Shown here: positions 23,952 through 32,886 of the stretch, piece after piece
Position numbering within the stretch: position 1 is the stretch's first letter
How the letters are laid out: each line of letters begins with the position of its first letter
DNA from: Prosthecobacter sp.
Lineage (GTDB): Bacteria > Verrucomicrobiota > Verrucomicrobiia > Verrucomicrobiales > Verrucomicrobiaceae
Direction: 5' to 3'
NCBI RefSeq assembly: GCF_034366625.1
Contig: NZ_JAXMIH010000006.1
Coordinates: forward strand, 248,001 to 312,000
DNA length: 64,000 nt
Notes under the pieces: model-generated
Databases searched by the model: none
Told to the model about the DNA's origin: nothing
What the model saw: the letters and a program-made list of their open reading frames with translations, nothing else
Program-made: the position numbers and the translations under genes

Positions 23952-25625
23952 ATGCTTCAACGTCGCTCCACGATCCTGTTCATCATTCTGGTGATCCTGC
24001 CACTGGCCCTGCTGGCCTGGCTGGGAACATACCTCATCCGCGATGCGGAAAAACGCACGGACGCCTCGATGCAAGCCATTCTGGCTGAGCGTCTCAGCTC
24101 TGCAGATCACCACCTCCTGCATGACATGCGGCAGCTTACTGACCGCCTCGATACGTGGGGGGCGCAAAGCATCGGCTCAGCCCGCCTGATGTCCCAACGT
24201 CTGGCCACCCATCCGTGGGTCGCCCAAACTTGGTCTGTGGCAGGTGACACCTCCCCCGTCGAGTCATTTGAAGGCAGGGCCACCTATCGCCCAAATCAAA
24301 GCTTCAACGCCGGGGACCGAATCAAAGCCATTCTCGAATCGACCCAGAACCCCGACAGCATGCCGCAATTCGTCTCCGCGCTAGAGGATGGCGGCCCGCC
24401 ATTTCAACGCATTCATGTTTCGGGACCGCTGACACCGGCCCAGCAACGCTCCTCTCAATGGATGACCTACCTGAAAATGTACGGCTATCACATTGATGAC
24501 AGGCCCGTGCTGTCCGAAACACCTTTCACTTGGAGTGGCTGGCATGTGGGTGACTCCATGTTCATCTACTGGCATCGTTTTGCCGATGGCAGCCTCAGTT
24601 GCGCCATGATGAATCCGCGCTTGCTGATGAATTCCTTGTTCCAACGCCTGCCTCAACCCGGACTGGCCGTTCCTCCCGGCCGAATGATGCTCACCACAGT
24701 CAAAGGCATACCATTGCACCAATGGGGCAAGAAACTGCCTGGTTCCGAAGATACTCCCGCGGCGCACCGCGCCTGCTCTGAGCCTCTTTCGCAATGGGAG
24801 ATGGCCTACACGCCGGCGAACGAGGAATTTCCCAAACCCTACCTCTTCCCGATCCTTCTCGGCGTCAGTTCAGGCATCGTGCTCGTCTTTGTCGTCGGCT
24901 GGCTCTATTTCCACGAAAGCGCACGTGAAATCCGCGTCGCCCAGCAGCGAGTGACCTTCGTCAATCAAATCTCCCATGAACTGAAAACGCCCCTCACCAA
25001 CATCCGCCTCTACGCCGAAATGGCCTCCCATCGGGCCGAATCTCAGGGCGATACCATTGCCAAGCGCCAGCTCAGCGTCGTGGAGGCCGAAACCTCGCGA
25101 CTCGATCGCCTCATCCAAAACGTCCTCAACTACGCCCGCCAGCAGCGTGACAAGCTCACCGTACAGCCCAAGCCGCTCGCGCTGGATCAAATTGTCTCGC
25201 GCATTGTCGAATTCTGGAAGCCGTTGCTCGAAAACAAAGGCTTCGAAATCGTCTCCACGCTCAACGGCCCGGACACGATCAATGCCGATCCCGACGCCAT
25301 CGAGCAGATCCTCGGCAATCTCATTTCCAACGTGGACAAATACGCCAACGCCGGAAAGTGGATCAGCATCCGCACCGAGCATGACGCACGCAGCGCACGC
25401 ATCATCGTCGAGGACCACGGCCCTGGCATCCCCGCCGGCAAGCGCCGCACGGTTTTCGAGCCCTTTGAGCGCCTCCGCTCCGACCTTGCCGAAGGTGTCA
25501 GCGGCACAGGCATTGGATTGACCATCTCGCGCGAACTGGCACAATTGCACGGCGGCACGCTCGCCGTCTGCCCCAATTATCGCGACGGCGCGCGCTTCAT
25601 CCTCACCCTCCCCAACCACTCATGA
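23952..25625 (+). CDS. Sensor histidine kinase
   Basis: 557 residues from ATG 23952 (MLQRRSTILFIILVILPLAL); a TTG 45 nt earlier is less likely. TM1 at ~8-27, a periplasmic sensor region of ~260 residues without recognised domain, TM2 at ~295-318 (LLGVSSGIVLVFVVGWLYF), then HisKA with the phospho-accepting His in FVNQISHELKTPLTNIRLYA. The HATPase part has N-box NLISNVDKYANAG, G1 DHGPGIPAG and G2 GTGIGLTISREL. There is no clear HAMP domain. An ATGCGC-TAC-GCGCAT hairpin overlaps the start codon and may limit translation. The stop overlaps the response regulator start. Confidence 0.9.
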   Translation: MLQRRSTILFIILVILPLALLAWLGTYLIRDAEKRTDASMQAILAERLSSADHHLLHDMRQLTDRLDTWGAQSIGSARLMSQRLATHPWVAQTWSVAGDTSPVESFEGRATYRPNQSFNAGDRIKAILESTQNPDSMPQFVSALEDGGPPFQRIHVSGPLTPAQQRSSQWMTYLKMYGYHIDDRPVLSETPFTWSGWHVGDSMFIYWHRFADGSLSCAMMNPRLLMNSLFQRLPQPGLAVPPGRMMLTTVKGIPLHQWGKKLPGSEDTPAAHRACSEPLSQWEMAYTPANEEFPKPYLFPILLGVSSGIVLVFVVGWLYFHESAREIRVAQQRVTFVNQISHELKTPLTNIRLYAEMASHRAESQGDTIAKRQLSVVEAETSRLDRLIQNVLNYARQQRDKLTVQPKPLALDQIVSRIVEFWKPLLENKGFEIVSTLNGPDTINADPDAIEQILGNLISNVDKYANAGKWISIRTEHDARSARIIVEDHGPGIPAGKRRTVFEPFERLRSDLAEGVSGTGIGLTISRELAQLHGGTLAVCPNYRDGARFILTLPNHS

Positions 25626-26305
25626 CTAAAATACTCATCGCCGAAGACGACGACCACACGCGCGATGCCCTGCGCGAGGTCCTCACCATGGAAGGCTACG
25701 AAGTCATCCCCGCCAGCGACGGCCTGCAGGCCGTGGACTTTTTCCGCGCTGAAAGTCCCGACTTCGTCTGCCTCGACGTCATGATGCCCGGCCTCAATGG
25801 CTACGAGGTCTGCAAGCAGATCCGCCGTCAGGATGAAAAAGTCCCCATCCTCTTCCTCACCGCCAAGGCCGAGGAAATCGACACCGTCCTCGGCCTCGAA
25901 CTCGGTGCCGACGACTACATGACCAAGCCCTTCGGCGTGAAGGAAATCATCGCCCGCATCCGCGCCATCCTGCGCCGCACCGCCTCACGCGGCGGTGGCA
26001 AGACCGACGACGATTTCACCATGGACGACCTCCGCATCGTCCCCACCGAACTGCGTGCGTATCGCGACAAGACCGAACTCGCGCTCAGCCCGCGTGACGT
26101 CAAAGTCCTGCGCCTTCTCTTCGAGCGGCGTGGCAAGGTCATCGACCGCAACACCCTCGCCGACGAAGTCTGGGGCGTTGATTACTTCCCCGAAAGCCGC
26201 GCTCTCGACCAGCACATCTCGCAGCTTCGGAAGCGCATCGAAAAAGACCCCGCCCAGCCACGCATCATCCGCACCGTACACGGCGCAGGCTATCGCTTTG
26301 AATGA
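25622..26305 (+). CDS. OmpR/PhoB-family response regulator
   Basis: 227 residues. Receiver domain: acidic pocket AEDDD, phospho-acceptor Asp in FVCLDVMMPG, switch Thr in LFLTAKA and Lys in DDYMTKPFG. The C-terminal winged helix has LALSPRDVKVLRLLFERRG, NTLADEVWG, RALDQHISQLRKRIEKDP and RTVHGAGYRFE. It is translationally coupled (ATGA) to the histidine kinase. The natural target would be direct repeats with an 11-bp period; such repeats exist at 23689-23721. Confidence 0.93.
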   Translation: MTKILIAEDDDHTRDALREVLTMEGYEVIPASDGLQAVDFFRAESPDFVCLDVMMPGLNGYEVCKQIRRQDEKVPILFLTAKAEEIDTVLGLELGADDYMTKPFGVKEIIARIRAILRRTASRGGGKTDDDFTMDDLRIVPTELRAYRDKTELALSPRDVKVLRLLFERRGKVIDRNTLADEVWGVDYFPESRALDQHISQLRKRIEKDPAQPRIIRTVHGAGYRFE

Positions 26306-26367
26306 CGCATGATCGAATCAGCGTAAAATGACGCTTCCATTCGTCATTCTTCCCTCATTCGTCATTC
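26299..26367 (+). repeat. Short direct and inverted repeats around CGTCATTC
   Basis: CATTCGTCATTC occurs twice (26338-26349, 26356-26367), and its complement GAATGACG occurs at the end of the response regulator gene (26299-26306), with AAATGACG in between. The copies can pair as alternative hairpins in the 68-bp gap before the dipeptidase gene. No T-run follows, so a terminator is unlikely. Confidence 0.4.
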
Positions 26368-26373
26368 ATTCTC

Positions 26374-27450
26374 ATGCTCACCTTCGACGCTCACCTCGAC
26401 CTCAGCCTCAACGCCCTCGGCGGATTCAACCGCGACCTCCGCCTCCCCGCCCATGAAATCCGTCGTCGTGAGGCCGGCATGACCGGCAAAGGCCGCGCCA
26501 CAGGCACCACCGCCTTCCCCGACATGCGTCGTGGCAAAGTCGGCCTCTGCGTCGCCACCCAGCTCGCCGGTTGCATGCCCGGCCCCTCGCCCATCGCCGG
26601 CTGGATGTCACCAGAACAGGCTTGGGCTGAAACACAGGGTCAGCTCTCTTGGTATCGCGCCATGGAAGAAGACGGCCAGATGCGCCAGATCACCAACTTG
26701 CGCGAACTCGATGAGATGATCACGCTTTGGAACGATGCGAGCATTCCCGACGACACCAAAGCCATCGGCTACATCCTCAGTCTCGAAGGCGCCGACTCCA
26801 TCCGCACCGTCGGCCATCTCGAAAAGGCGTGGGCACAGGGTCTGCGTGCCATGGGTCCCGCGCACTACGGCGTCTGCCGTTACGCCCTCGGCCACGATCA
26901 GGTCGGCCCGCTGCGTCCTGGTGGCAAAGAACTCATACAGGAAATGGACCGCCTCGGCATGATCCTCGATGTCACTCACTTGAGCGACGAATGCTTCTGG
27001 CAGGCGCTCGACATCCATCACGGCACCGTCTGGGCCAGCCACAGCAACTGCCGCGCCCTCGTCCCCGATCCGCGCCAGTTCTCCGATGATCAAATCAAGG
27101 CTCTCATCGAACGCGGAGCCGTCATCGGCGCCGCCCTCGATGCCTGGATGATGGTCCCCGGCTGGACGCGTGGCAAAACCACCCCGCAGGAAGTCGGCCT
27201 CAAACTCGAAGTCATCTGCGACCACATCGACCACATCTGCCAGCTCGCCGGCAATGCCAATCACAGCGGCATCGGCACCGACCTCGACGGCGGCTACGGC
27301 ACCGAGCAAACCCCTGAAGATCTCGACACCATCGCCGACCTCGCCCGCATCCCCGCCATGCTCGAAAAGCGTGGCTACAAGCCCGAGGACATCGCCAACA
27401 TCATGCACGGCAACTTCCTCCGCCTCATCCGCGAGGCCTGGGCTGAATAA
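26374..27450 (+). CDS. Membrane dipeptidase-like protein (peptidase M19)
   Basis: 358 residues, no signal peptide. Zinc-site motifs of M19 are visible: FDAHLDLSLNALGG (H-x-D), GYILSLEGADSI (bridging Glu), ILDVTHLSDECFW, WASHSNCRALVPDPRQFSDD (H plus S-H-S-N) and GIGTDLDGGYGTEQTP (Asp). Family members hydrolyse dipeptides or act as dehydropeptidases. An N-terminal insertion (RRREAGMTGKGRATGTTAFP) is usual for the bacterial subgroup. It converges with the NlpC/P60 gene, only 3 nt apart at the stops. Confidence 0.88.
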   Translation: MLTFDAHLDLSLNALGGFNRDLRLPAHEIRRREAGMTGKGRATGTTAFPDMRRGKVGLCVATQLAGCMPGPSPIAGWMSPEQAWAETQGQLSWYRAMEEDGQMRQITNLRELDEMITLWNDASIPDDTKAIGYILSLEGADSIRTVGHLEKAWAQGLRAMGPAHYGVCRYALGHDQVGPLRPGGKELIQEMDRLGMILDVTHLSDECFWQALDIHHGTVWASHSNCRALVPDPRQFSDDQIKALIERGAVIGAALDAWMMVPGWTRGKTTPQEVGLKLEVICDHIDHICQLAGNANHSGIGTDLDGGYGTEQTPEDLDTIADLARIPAMLEKRGYKPEDIANIMHGNFLRLIREAWAE

Positions 27451-27453
27451 ACG

Positions 27454-28296
27454 TCACGGCTCACCAATGGTTGGATTCGCGACCACAGCCGCCGTGGTTT
27501 TGACCGCACGCGTTAGCACCTCACGCGGCTGTTTGCCGCTGGGCACCGGTTCGTAGGCCATGCCTTTGTAGCGCAGCGGTTTGTAGCCAAGCGCGAGCAG
27601 CGCATCGAGCGGCGCTTGTTTGAGGCCGGGCTTCCAGTAATCCGGCGCGCCGCCGGTTTCATAGTAGTAAATCCATGAGTGATCAGGCGTGGCCCAGCCG
27701 CCGCATAAGATCACATGCCGCCGTGGAATGTTCAGCACATCGCCGGGGCGCAGATCGCTCGCGCTGGGCAGTTCCGTGCAGACGGCCGGCAGTTGAGTGG
27801 TGTCATGCACACTCGGCAGCTTCAAACATCGTGACACAAAGCCCGAACAGTCCACGCCTGCGGCCCGCTCACTCACGGCGGCATTGTCGGCACGGCGCTT
27901 CTCTGGTGATGACACATCGCCACCGGCGCTGCCATTGGAAATGGCGAGATCAAATGCCGCCGGATCATCAAAACCGCCCCACTTGTAGGGGACGCCATGA
28001 TTCGCCTCACCTGGAATCCACCAGCCCCGGCGTTCGTGCTCTGGTTCGTGGCTGGCATCAGGCGTGTTGACCAAAATGCCCGCCTTGTCCTTCCCATGCA
28101 GGATGTTTCTCGCAAACGGTCGCCAGGAATGATTCGTGTAGCTTTGCGCAATCGCCATCGCTTCGTCCGGTGTGACTTGAGAAGGCGCGAAAGGATCGCC
28201 TGGGATGAGCGGCGTCGCGTCGGTGGCGCTTTTCTGTTTTGAACTCGAAACGCAACCCGTCGCGAACAGCAGGATAACAAAGGAGGCGCATTTCAT
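27454..28296 (-). CDS. NlpC/P60-type lipoprotein, putative cell-wall hydrolase
   Basis: 280 residues from ATG 28296, which puts the lipobox F-A-T-G-C at residues 10-14; a longer frame to 28368 would hide it. The C-terminal half has the catalytic Cys in GVDCSGFVSRCL, then GDVLNIPRRHVILCGGW with the likely His, and SWIYYYETGG. It belongs to the broad papain-like amidase fold that cleaves peptidoglycan stem peptides, or is a relative with another amide substrate. Lipid-anchored in the inner or outer membrane. Divergent from the caspase gene with 111 bp between starts. Confidence 0.75.
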   Translation of the reverse strand: MKCASFVILLFATGCVSSSKQKSATDATPLIPGDPFAPSQVTPDEAMAIAQSYTNHSWRPFARNILHGKDKAGILVNTPDASHEPEHERRGWWIPGEANHGVPYKWGGFDDPAAFDLAISNGSAGGDVSSPEKRRADNAAVSERAAGVDCSGFVSRCLKLPSVHDTTQLPAVCTELPSASDLRPGDVLNIPRRHVILCGGWATPDHSWIYYYETGGAPDYWKPGLKQAPLDALLALGYKPLRYKGMAYEPVPSGKQPREVLTRAVKTTAAVVANPTIGEP

Positions 28297-28366
28297 CAGC
28301 GCATGATGAAAGGTCTGGCGAAGTGGGTCAAACGAATGCAGGCCGGCTCTCAATTCGGCATTCCCC

Positions 28367-28382
28367 AATCGGTTGACCGATT
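28367..28382. promoter_or_regulatory. Perfect inverted repeat between divergent genes
   Basis: AATCGGT-TG-ACCGATT, a 7-bp palindrome with 2-nt centre, in the gap between the NlpC/P60 and caspase genes. It contains TTGACC, a possible -35 for the plus-strand gene. It looks like an operator for a dimeric regulator controlling one or both genes. Confidence 0.45.
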
Positions 28383-28407
28383 CCTCCGACCTTGCAGACT
28401 GTGCCTC

Positions 28408-29751
28408 ATGTCCTCCCGCCTCCTCTGGTGCTTCATGCTGGTCGTGTTCTCCCTGCGAACCGATGCTGCGCCAAAATCATCCGCGCGTACGGCCCTCGTC
28501 ATCGGCAACGCCAAGTACGAGGCCACCGTCGGCCCGCTGCGCAACACAGACAACGATGCCAAGGCCGTGGCGAAAACACTGCGTGGCCTTGGTTTCTCTG
28601 TGATCGAGAAGCATAACGTCACGCGCGATCAATTGCTGCGCGCCGTGATGGAGTTCCGCGCCACATTGACCGATGCGGAAGTCGGCCTGTTTTACTATGC
28701 GGGTCACGGCATCGCCGTCGCAGGCTCCAACTACCTGCTGCCGATCAAATCTGGCTACACCCCCGCAGGTGCCGATGACGTGACGCTGCGCATGCTCGCA
28801 GAGACCAAGCTCTTCAACGTCGAACAGGCCGTGGCCGACATGAACGCCTCCGGCGCACGCTGCAACCTCGTCATCCTCGACGCCTGCCGTACCACCGCCG
28901 TCGCCCGCACTGGTCGCACCCGCGATGTCACCAACCCCGGCGGCCTGACCGAGATGAAACCACCCGCAGGCTCACTCATCGCCTTCGCCACCGATGCAGG
29001 GCAGACCGCACTTGATGGTGACGGCACGAATGGCCTCTACACCGAAGAACTGCTCAAACACCTGCGCACGCCGGGTTTGACCATCGAGCAGGTCTTCAAA
29101 CGCACTCGTGCCGGAGTGCTGGAGCGTTCAGAAGGCGGGCAGATCCCCGCCGAATACTCACGTCTTGTCGGCGATGACATCTTCCTCGCTGGACCGGCTT
29201 CATCATCGCCACCGATGGCGGCTCCAACACCGCTGACACTCGACGACATCGCCAAACTTGCCGCCTCAGGAAAAACGAAAGACTGCATCGAAGCCTTGAA
29301 GCAATACGCACAATCTCATGACGCCGGCGATTACGCCGTTCAGCCGCTCGAAACACTGCTGGAGCAGGTGAAAGAAAACCTCAAAGACACCACCACGGCC
29401 TCTCCCAAGGTCGAAACCGCCGCCGCCACCTGCGAACTCGTGCTCGAAGCCCTGCGCGACTGCCTGCCGCCCGATCATGCGAAAAAGGCCACGCTCACCG
29501 CCAAGGCCCTCAACCGTCATGGCGACGCCCTGCTGCTTCTGGGTCGCGCGGATGATGCCCTCGACGCCTATAACGCCGCATTGCCCCTCACACCCGACGA
29601 TTCCTACATCCTCTACAACCGCGCCCGCGCTCATCTCGCCCTCGGCAACATCACGGAAGCCAAAGAGGACTTCACCGCCGCTTCGAGTGCGAAATTCAAT
29701 CAGCCCAAGGCTCGTAAGATGGCCGAGGAAGCACTTACAAAGCTCAAATAA
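28408..29751 (+). CDS. Secreted caspase-like (C14) peptidase with C-terminal TPR
   Basis: 447 residues from ATG 28408 (MSSRLLWCFMLVVFSLRTDA signal peptide). Residues ~25-255 are a p20-type caspase domain: RTALVIGNAKYEATVGPLRN, catalytic His in LFYYAGHGIAVAG, catalytic Cys in VILDACRTT, then SLIAFATDAGQTALDGDG. Both dyad residues are kept, so it may be active. Residues ~360-447 carry TPR-like helices (LNRHGDALLLLGRADDALDA, YILYNRARAHLALGNIT). Such metacaspase-like proteins cleave after Arg/Lys; export makes an envelope role more likely than intracellular death. Co-oriented with the MGMT-like gene 8 nt downstream. Confidence 0.85.
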   Translation: MSSRLLWCFMLVVFSLRTDAAPKSSARTALVIGNAKYEATVGPLRNTDNDAKAVAKTLRGLGFSVIEKHNVTRDQLLRAVMEFRATLTDAEVGLFYYAGHGIAVAGSNYLLPIKSGYTPAGADDVTLRMLAETKLFNVEQAVADMNASGARCNLVILDACRTTAVARTGRTRDVTNPGGLTEMKPPAGSLIAFATDAGQTALDGDGTNGLYTEELLKHLRTPGLTIEQVFKRTRAGVLERSEGGQIPAEYSRLVGDDIFLAGPASSSPPMAAPTPLTLDDIAKLAASGKTKDCIEALKQYAQSHDAGDYAVQPLETLLEQVKENLKDTTTASPKVETAAATCELVLEALRDCLPPDHAKKATLTAKALNRHGDALLLLGRADDALDAYNAALPLTPDDSYILYNRARAHLALGNITEAKEDFTAASSAKFNQPKARKMAEEALTKLK

Positions 29752-29759
29752 CCACGGTC

Positions 29760-30167
29760 ATGCCCAAATCCTGGTCCGATAAATTCGCACATCCGCCCAA
29801 GCCGGACGTCAGCCGACTTGGGAAACCGTATGCGGGTCACGCCGAAGGCGAAAAGATGCTCATCCCGACGCCTGCCGTTGTCGCGGCGTATGTGGAGAAG
29901 ATTCCAAAGGGTGAATCGCGCACGGCGCCGCAGATGCGTGAGGATCTCGCTGCGGCGCATCGGGCGGACTTCACCTGCCCTCTCACGGCGGGCATCTTCC
30001 TGCGCATCGCGGCCGAACTGGCCTGGGAGCAGCATCAAAACGGCAAGGCGCTCTCCAAGATCACACCCTTCTGGCGTGTGGTGGATGTAAAATCACCGAT
30101 GGCAAAGAAGCTGGCCTGCGGCGTGGATTTCATCGCGAAGCAGCGGAGGCTGGAAGGCCTCTCTTGA
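29760..30167 (+). CDS. Conserved protein, alkyltransferase-like (MGMT-fold) candidate
   Basis: 135 residues. The pattern T-P-x-V-V-x-x-Y-V-E-K-I-P-K-G-E, then R-E-D-L-A-A-A-H-R-A-D-F-T-C-P-L-T-A-G-I-F and ITPFWRVVDVKSPMAKK resembles the wing/HTH part of O6-alkylguanine transferases and Atl proteins, in a small conserved family often annotated as MGMT-related. The PCHR active-site motif is absent, so repair by methyl transfer is not expected; binding to damaged DNA is possible. The family call is from memory and moderate. Confidence 0.55.
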   Translation: MPKSWSDKFAHPPKPDVSRLGKPYAGHAEGEKMLIPTPAVVAAYVEKIPKGESRTAPQMREDLAAAHRADFTCPLTAGIFLRIAAELAWEQHQNGKALSKITPFWRVVDVKSPMAKKLACGVDFIAKQRRLEGLS

Positions 30168-30187
30168 ACCCATTGGTGGTTCTGCGC

Positions 30188-30937
30188 TCACAGCACCTCT
30201 CGCTTCGTCAGATCGCGTGACTTCAAGACCTCGTACTTGGTCAGTTCGCGCCACTGGCCTTTCACGAGGTTTCCCAGCACGAGCATGCCGATCTTCACCC
30301 GCATGAGGCGCAGGACTTCGATGCCGAAGGCTTCGAGGAGACGACGGATGTGGCGGTTGCGGCCTTCGTCGAGGGTGAATTCGAGCCAGGTGTTCTTTTC
30401 GCCGGTGCGGAGGATTTTCACCTCCTTGGCGGAGAGATGCTCGCCTTCATCCTCGATGCCGTGTTTGAGCTGGGCGAGGCGTTGTTCATCCACACTGCCG
30501 CTGATCTGGACATGGTAGGTCTTGTCGAGGTGCGAGTCAGGATTCGTGATGGCGTCGGCCCAGACGTTGTCATTGGTGAACAGCAGCATGCCCTCGCTGG
30601 CCTTGTCAAGACGACCGACGGGCGAGAGATGCGGCAGTTTGGAATTCTCGAAACAGGAGAAGACGGTCTCGCGACCGAGTTCGTCCGAGGCGCTGGTGAC
30701 GAGGCCGCGCGGCTTGTTCAGCATGACGTAGATGCGCGGAGCCTGATTGATGCTGACGTCGTCCATGATGATGACATCCTTTTTGAGCACCACGGGGAAC
30801 TCGGGGTTCTTCCGCACCACGAGGTTCACCTTCACCTTGCCCATGCGGATCAGCTCCGTCGCCCGGCTGCGCGAGCAGAAGCCGAGCTTGGACATGGCGC
30901 GGGCGAGTCCGGTGCGAGGGGCGGGGGGCGAAGACAT
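30188..30937 (-). CDS. Ribosomal large-subunit pseudouridine synthase (RluB/RsuA family)
   Basis: 249 residues. An S4 RNA-binding domain at residues ~8-60 (LARAMSKLGFCSRSRATELI, GKVKVN) precedes the catalytic domain with YVMLNKPRGLVTSASDELGR and the active-site motif GRLDKASEGMLLFTND, whose Asp attacks the uridine ring. DEGRNRHIRRLLEAFGIEV is the C-terminal family motif. It isomerises one uridine in 23S or 16S rRNA. RluB and RsuA-type cannot be separated by eye. Confidence 0.9.
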   Translation of the reverse strand: MSSPPAPRTGLARAMSKLGFCSRSRATELIRMGKVKVNLVVRKNPEFPVVLKKDVIIMDDVSINQAPRIYVMLNKPRGLVTSASDELGRETVFSCFENSKLPHLSPVGRLDKASEGMLLFTNDNVWADAITNPDSHLDKTYHVQISGSVDEQRLAQLKHGIEDEGEHLSAKEVKILRTGEKNTWLEFTLDEGRNRHIRRLLEAFGIEVLRLMRVKIGMLVLGNLVKGQWRELTKYEVLKSRDLTKREVL

Positions 30938-31059
30938 AACGCAGATTTAGCGCAATAGATGACATTGTGCTGAAGGAATCTCGCGGTGAATGGTAGGCTG
31001 GCCATGCGAGTTGGTAAAACAAACCCGAATGCCCGCGCTTTCAGAACCTTCATTTTGTG

Positions 31060-31767
31060 ATGTCCCGCCGTTCCCTCCCGCTGCTTTCCTTCTTGCTCGT
31101 CTTCATGACGATGCCTGTGGCGTTTGGCGCGACGATTGACGCCATCACCTTCAATGCCGAGCCCGGAAAGCTGTTCCTGCCTGTGGAGGAGGCTGTGGAG
31201 GAACTGAAGTGGCCTCTGCTGCGAGATGACATGGGCAAAGTCTTTCAACTGAACGAAATGACCCTGCGCGCCGGCTCGCTGCGAAGCCTGACCGACGGCA
31301 CGGAATTGGTGAGCACGGAGCAACTGGCCCAGGCAGGAGCGTCGGTCTCACCTCTGACCGAGGATGGCCGGGTGCGGGTCGGTGGCTTTTTTCGTGGCTT
31401 CACGTTGGTGGTGTCACCGCAGCGCGTCGAAGTCAGTCTGGCGAAACAGCAACTGCAAGGCTGGCAGGGAAATCGTCTGGTGCTGCAAACACGCGTCAGT
31501 TCCGGACGCAATGGCCGCACACCGTCGGGCGAGTTCCACGCCGGGCCTTACCGAGCCCAGATGCACCGATCCAGTCTATACGATTGGGCGCCGATGCCCT
31601 GGAGCGTGCAGATCAACCGCCATGTCTTCATTCACGGCTTCAGCAGCGTGCCCAACTACCCCGCCTCCCACGGCTGCATCCGCGTGCCGCTGACGGAAGG
31701 CAATCCGGCCAAGTTTTTCTACGAGTGGGTACTCACTGGCACGCCCGTGAGCGTGAAGCGGGACTGA
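31060..31767 (+). CDS. L,D-transpeptidase (YkuD domain)
   Basis: 235 residues, signal peptide MSRRSLPLLSFLLVFMTMPV with cleavage near AFGA. The YkuD catalytic motif is H-G-F-S...S-H-G-C-I-R-V in FIHGFSSVPNYPASHGCIRV, with Cys as nucleophile. An N-terminal ~110-residue region (KLFLPVEEAVEELKWPLLRD) resembles a copper-amine-oxidase-like or peptidoglycan-binding fold. It would make 3-3 peptidoglycan cross-links or anchor proteins to the wall. It converges with rsgA, 3 nt between stops. Confidence 0.9.
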   Translation: MSRRSLPLLSFLLVFMTMPVAFGATIDAITFNAEPGKLFLPVEEAVEELKWPLLRDDMGKVFQLNEMTLRAGSLRSLTDGTELVSTEQLAQAGASVSPLTEDGRVRVGGFFRGFTLVVSPQRVEVSLAKQQLQGWQGNRLVLQTRVSSGRNGRTPSGEFHAGPYRAQMHRSSLYDWAPMPWSVQINRHVFIHGFSSVPNYPASHGCIRVPLTEGNPAKFFYEWVLTGTPVSVKRD

Positions 31768-31770
31768 TCT

Positions 31771-32886
31771 TCACGCCCTCGGCTTCAAATCACGCTCGAT
31801 GTCCTCACGATCGACGCGATTGCGCGCCTTGATCTTGTGATCGCGTTTGTTGCGTCGCTCCACGGTCATCTGGCGTTTTTTTCGCTGTTTGCGCAGTTTG
31901 GCGATCTCGTCTTCGAGCTTCAAATAGCCCTCGTAGCGCTCTGCATCGAGCTTTCCGGCCTCCACGGCGGTGCGGATGGCGCAACCGGCATCGGTGCCGT
32001 GTTTGCAGTCGTGGAATTTGCACTGCCGGGCGAGTTCCTCGATGTCTGCGAAACGTTCGCGCAGCGTGGTCTCGTTGGTCCACATCTGGACTTCTTTGAT
32101 GCCAGGATTGTCGATGAGGATGCCGCCCTTCGGCAGGACGAGCAGCTCACGCGCGGTGGTGGTGTGGCGGCCTTTGCCGGTGACTTCGTTCACCTCATCG
32201 ACCCACTGCCAGTCATCGCCGAGCAGCAGATTGATCATCGCCGATTTGCCGACGCCGCTGGAGCCGATGAAGGCCACGCTTTGGCCGCGCTTGAGATAAT
32301 CCTTCAACACCTTGAGGCCCTTGCGCTTCTTCACGCTGGTCACATGCACGTCCGCATCGGCGTTGAGCGCACGAATTGCCTCTGCGGCCTCCTGACTCTG
32401 CGCTTCGGGATAAAGATCGCTCTTGTTGATCAACACCACCGCCTTCGCACCGCTGCGGCCAATGACCGTGAAGTAGCGCTCCATGCGCCGCAGACTGTAA
32501 TCAGGCCCGGCATCGGTGACGACGACGACCGCGTTCACATTCGCGGCGATCACCTGTTCCTCGGCGCTCTCACCTGCGGCTTTGCGGGAAAAGCAGGTCT
32601 GCCGAGGCAAACGGGCACGGATGATGTTGTCGCCGTTCTCACCGCCGACTTCCAACGCCACCCAATCGCCCACGGCGGGCAGTTCGGCGTCCGTTTCGGC
32701 ATCGTGATAAACCTTGCCGCTCAGGATGACCTCGAACTCGTCGAAACCGTTCGCGCCATCGTCCAAGAGGGCACCATAGCTGATCTTGTTGTCACGGATG
32801 AGCCGCGCCGGTTTCCAGCCCTGCTCGCGAAACGGCTCAAAGTGCTTCGCGAAGAAATCATTCCAGCCGAGGTCAATGAGGTTCAT
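31771..32886 (-). CDS. rsgA: Ribosome small-subunit-dependent GTPase A
   Basis: 371 residues from ATG 32886, chosen because it overlaps the opgG stop as ATGA. Circularly permuted GTPase: G4 NKSD comes before G1 GSSGVGKSAMINLLLG, then G2-region GRHTTTARE and G3 DNPGIKE. The C-terminal zinc site is CKFHDCKHGTDAGC, followed by a very basic helical tail (RKQRKKRQMTVERRNKRDHK). It assists late 30S ribosome maturation. The OB domain (VGDWVALEVGGENGDNIIRA) is N-terminal as usual. Confidence 0.95.
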   Translation of the reverse strand: MNLIDLGWNDFFAKHFEPFREQGWKPARLIRDNKISYGALLDDGANGFDEFEVILSGKVYHDAETDAELPAVGDWVALEVGGENGDNIIRARLPRQTCFSRKAAGESAEEQVIAANVNAVVVVTDAGPDYSLRRMERYFTVIGRSGAKAVVLINKSDLYPEAQSQEAAEAIRALNADADVHVTSVKKRKGLKVLKDYLKRGQSVAFIGSSGVGKSAMINLLLGDDWQWVDEVNEVTGKGRHTTTARELLVLPKGGILIDNPGIKEVQMWTNETTLRERFADIEELARQCKFHDCKHGTDAGCAIRTAVEAGKLDAERYEGYLKLEDEIAKLRKQRKKRQMTVERRNKRDHKIKARNRVDREDIERDLKPRA

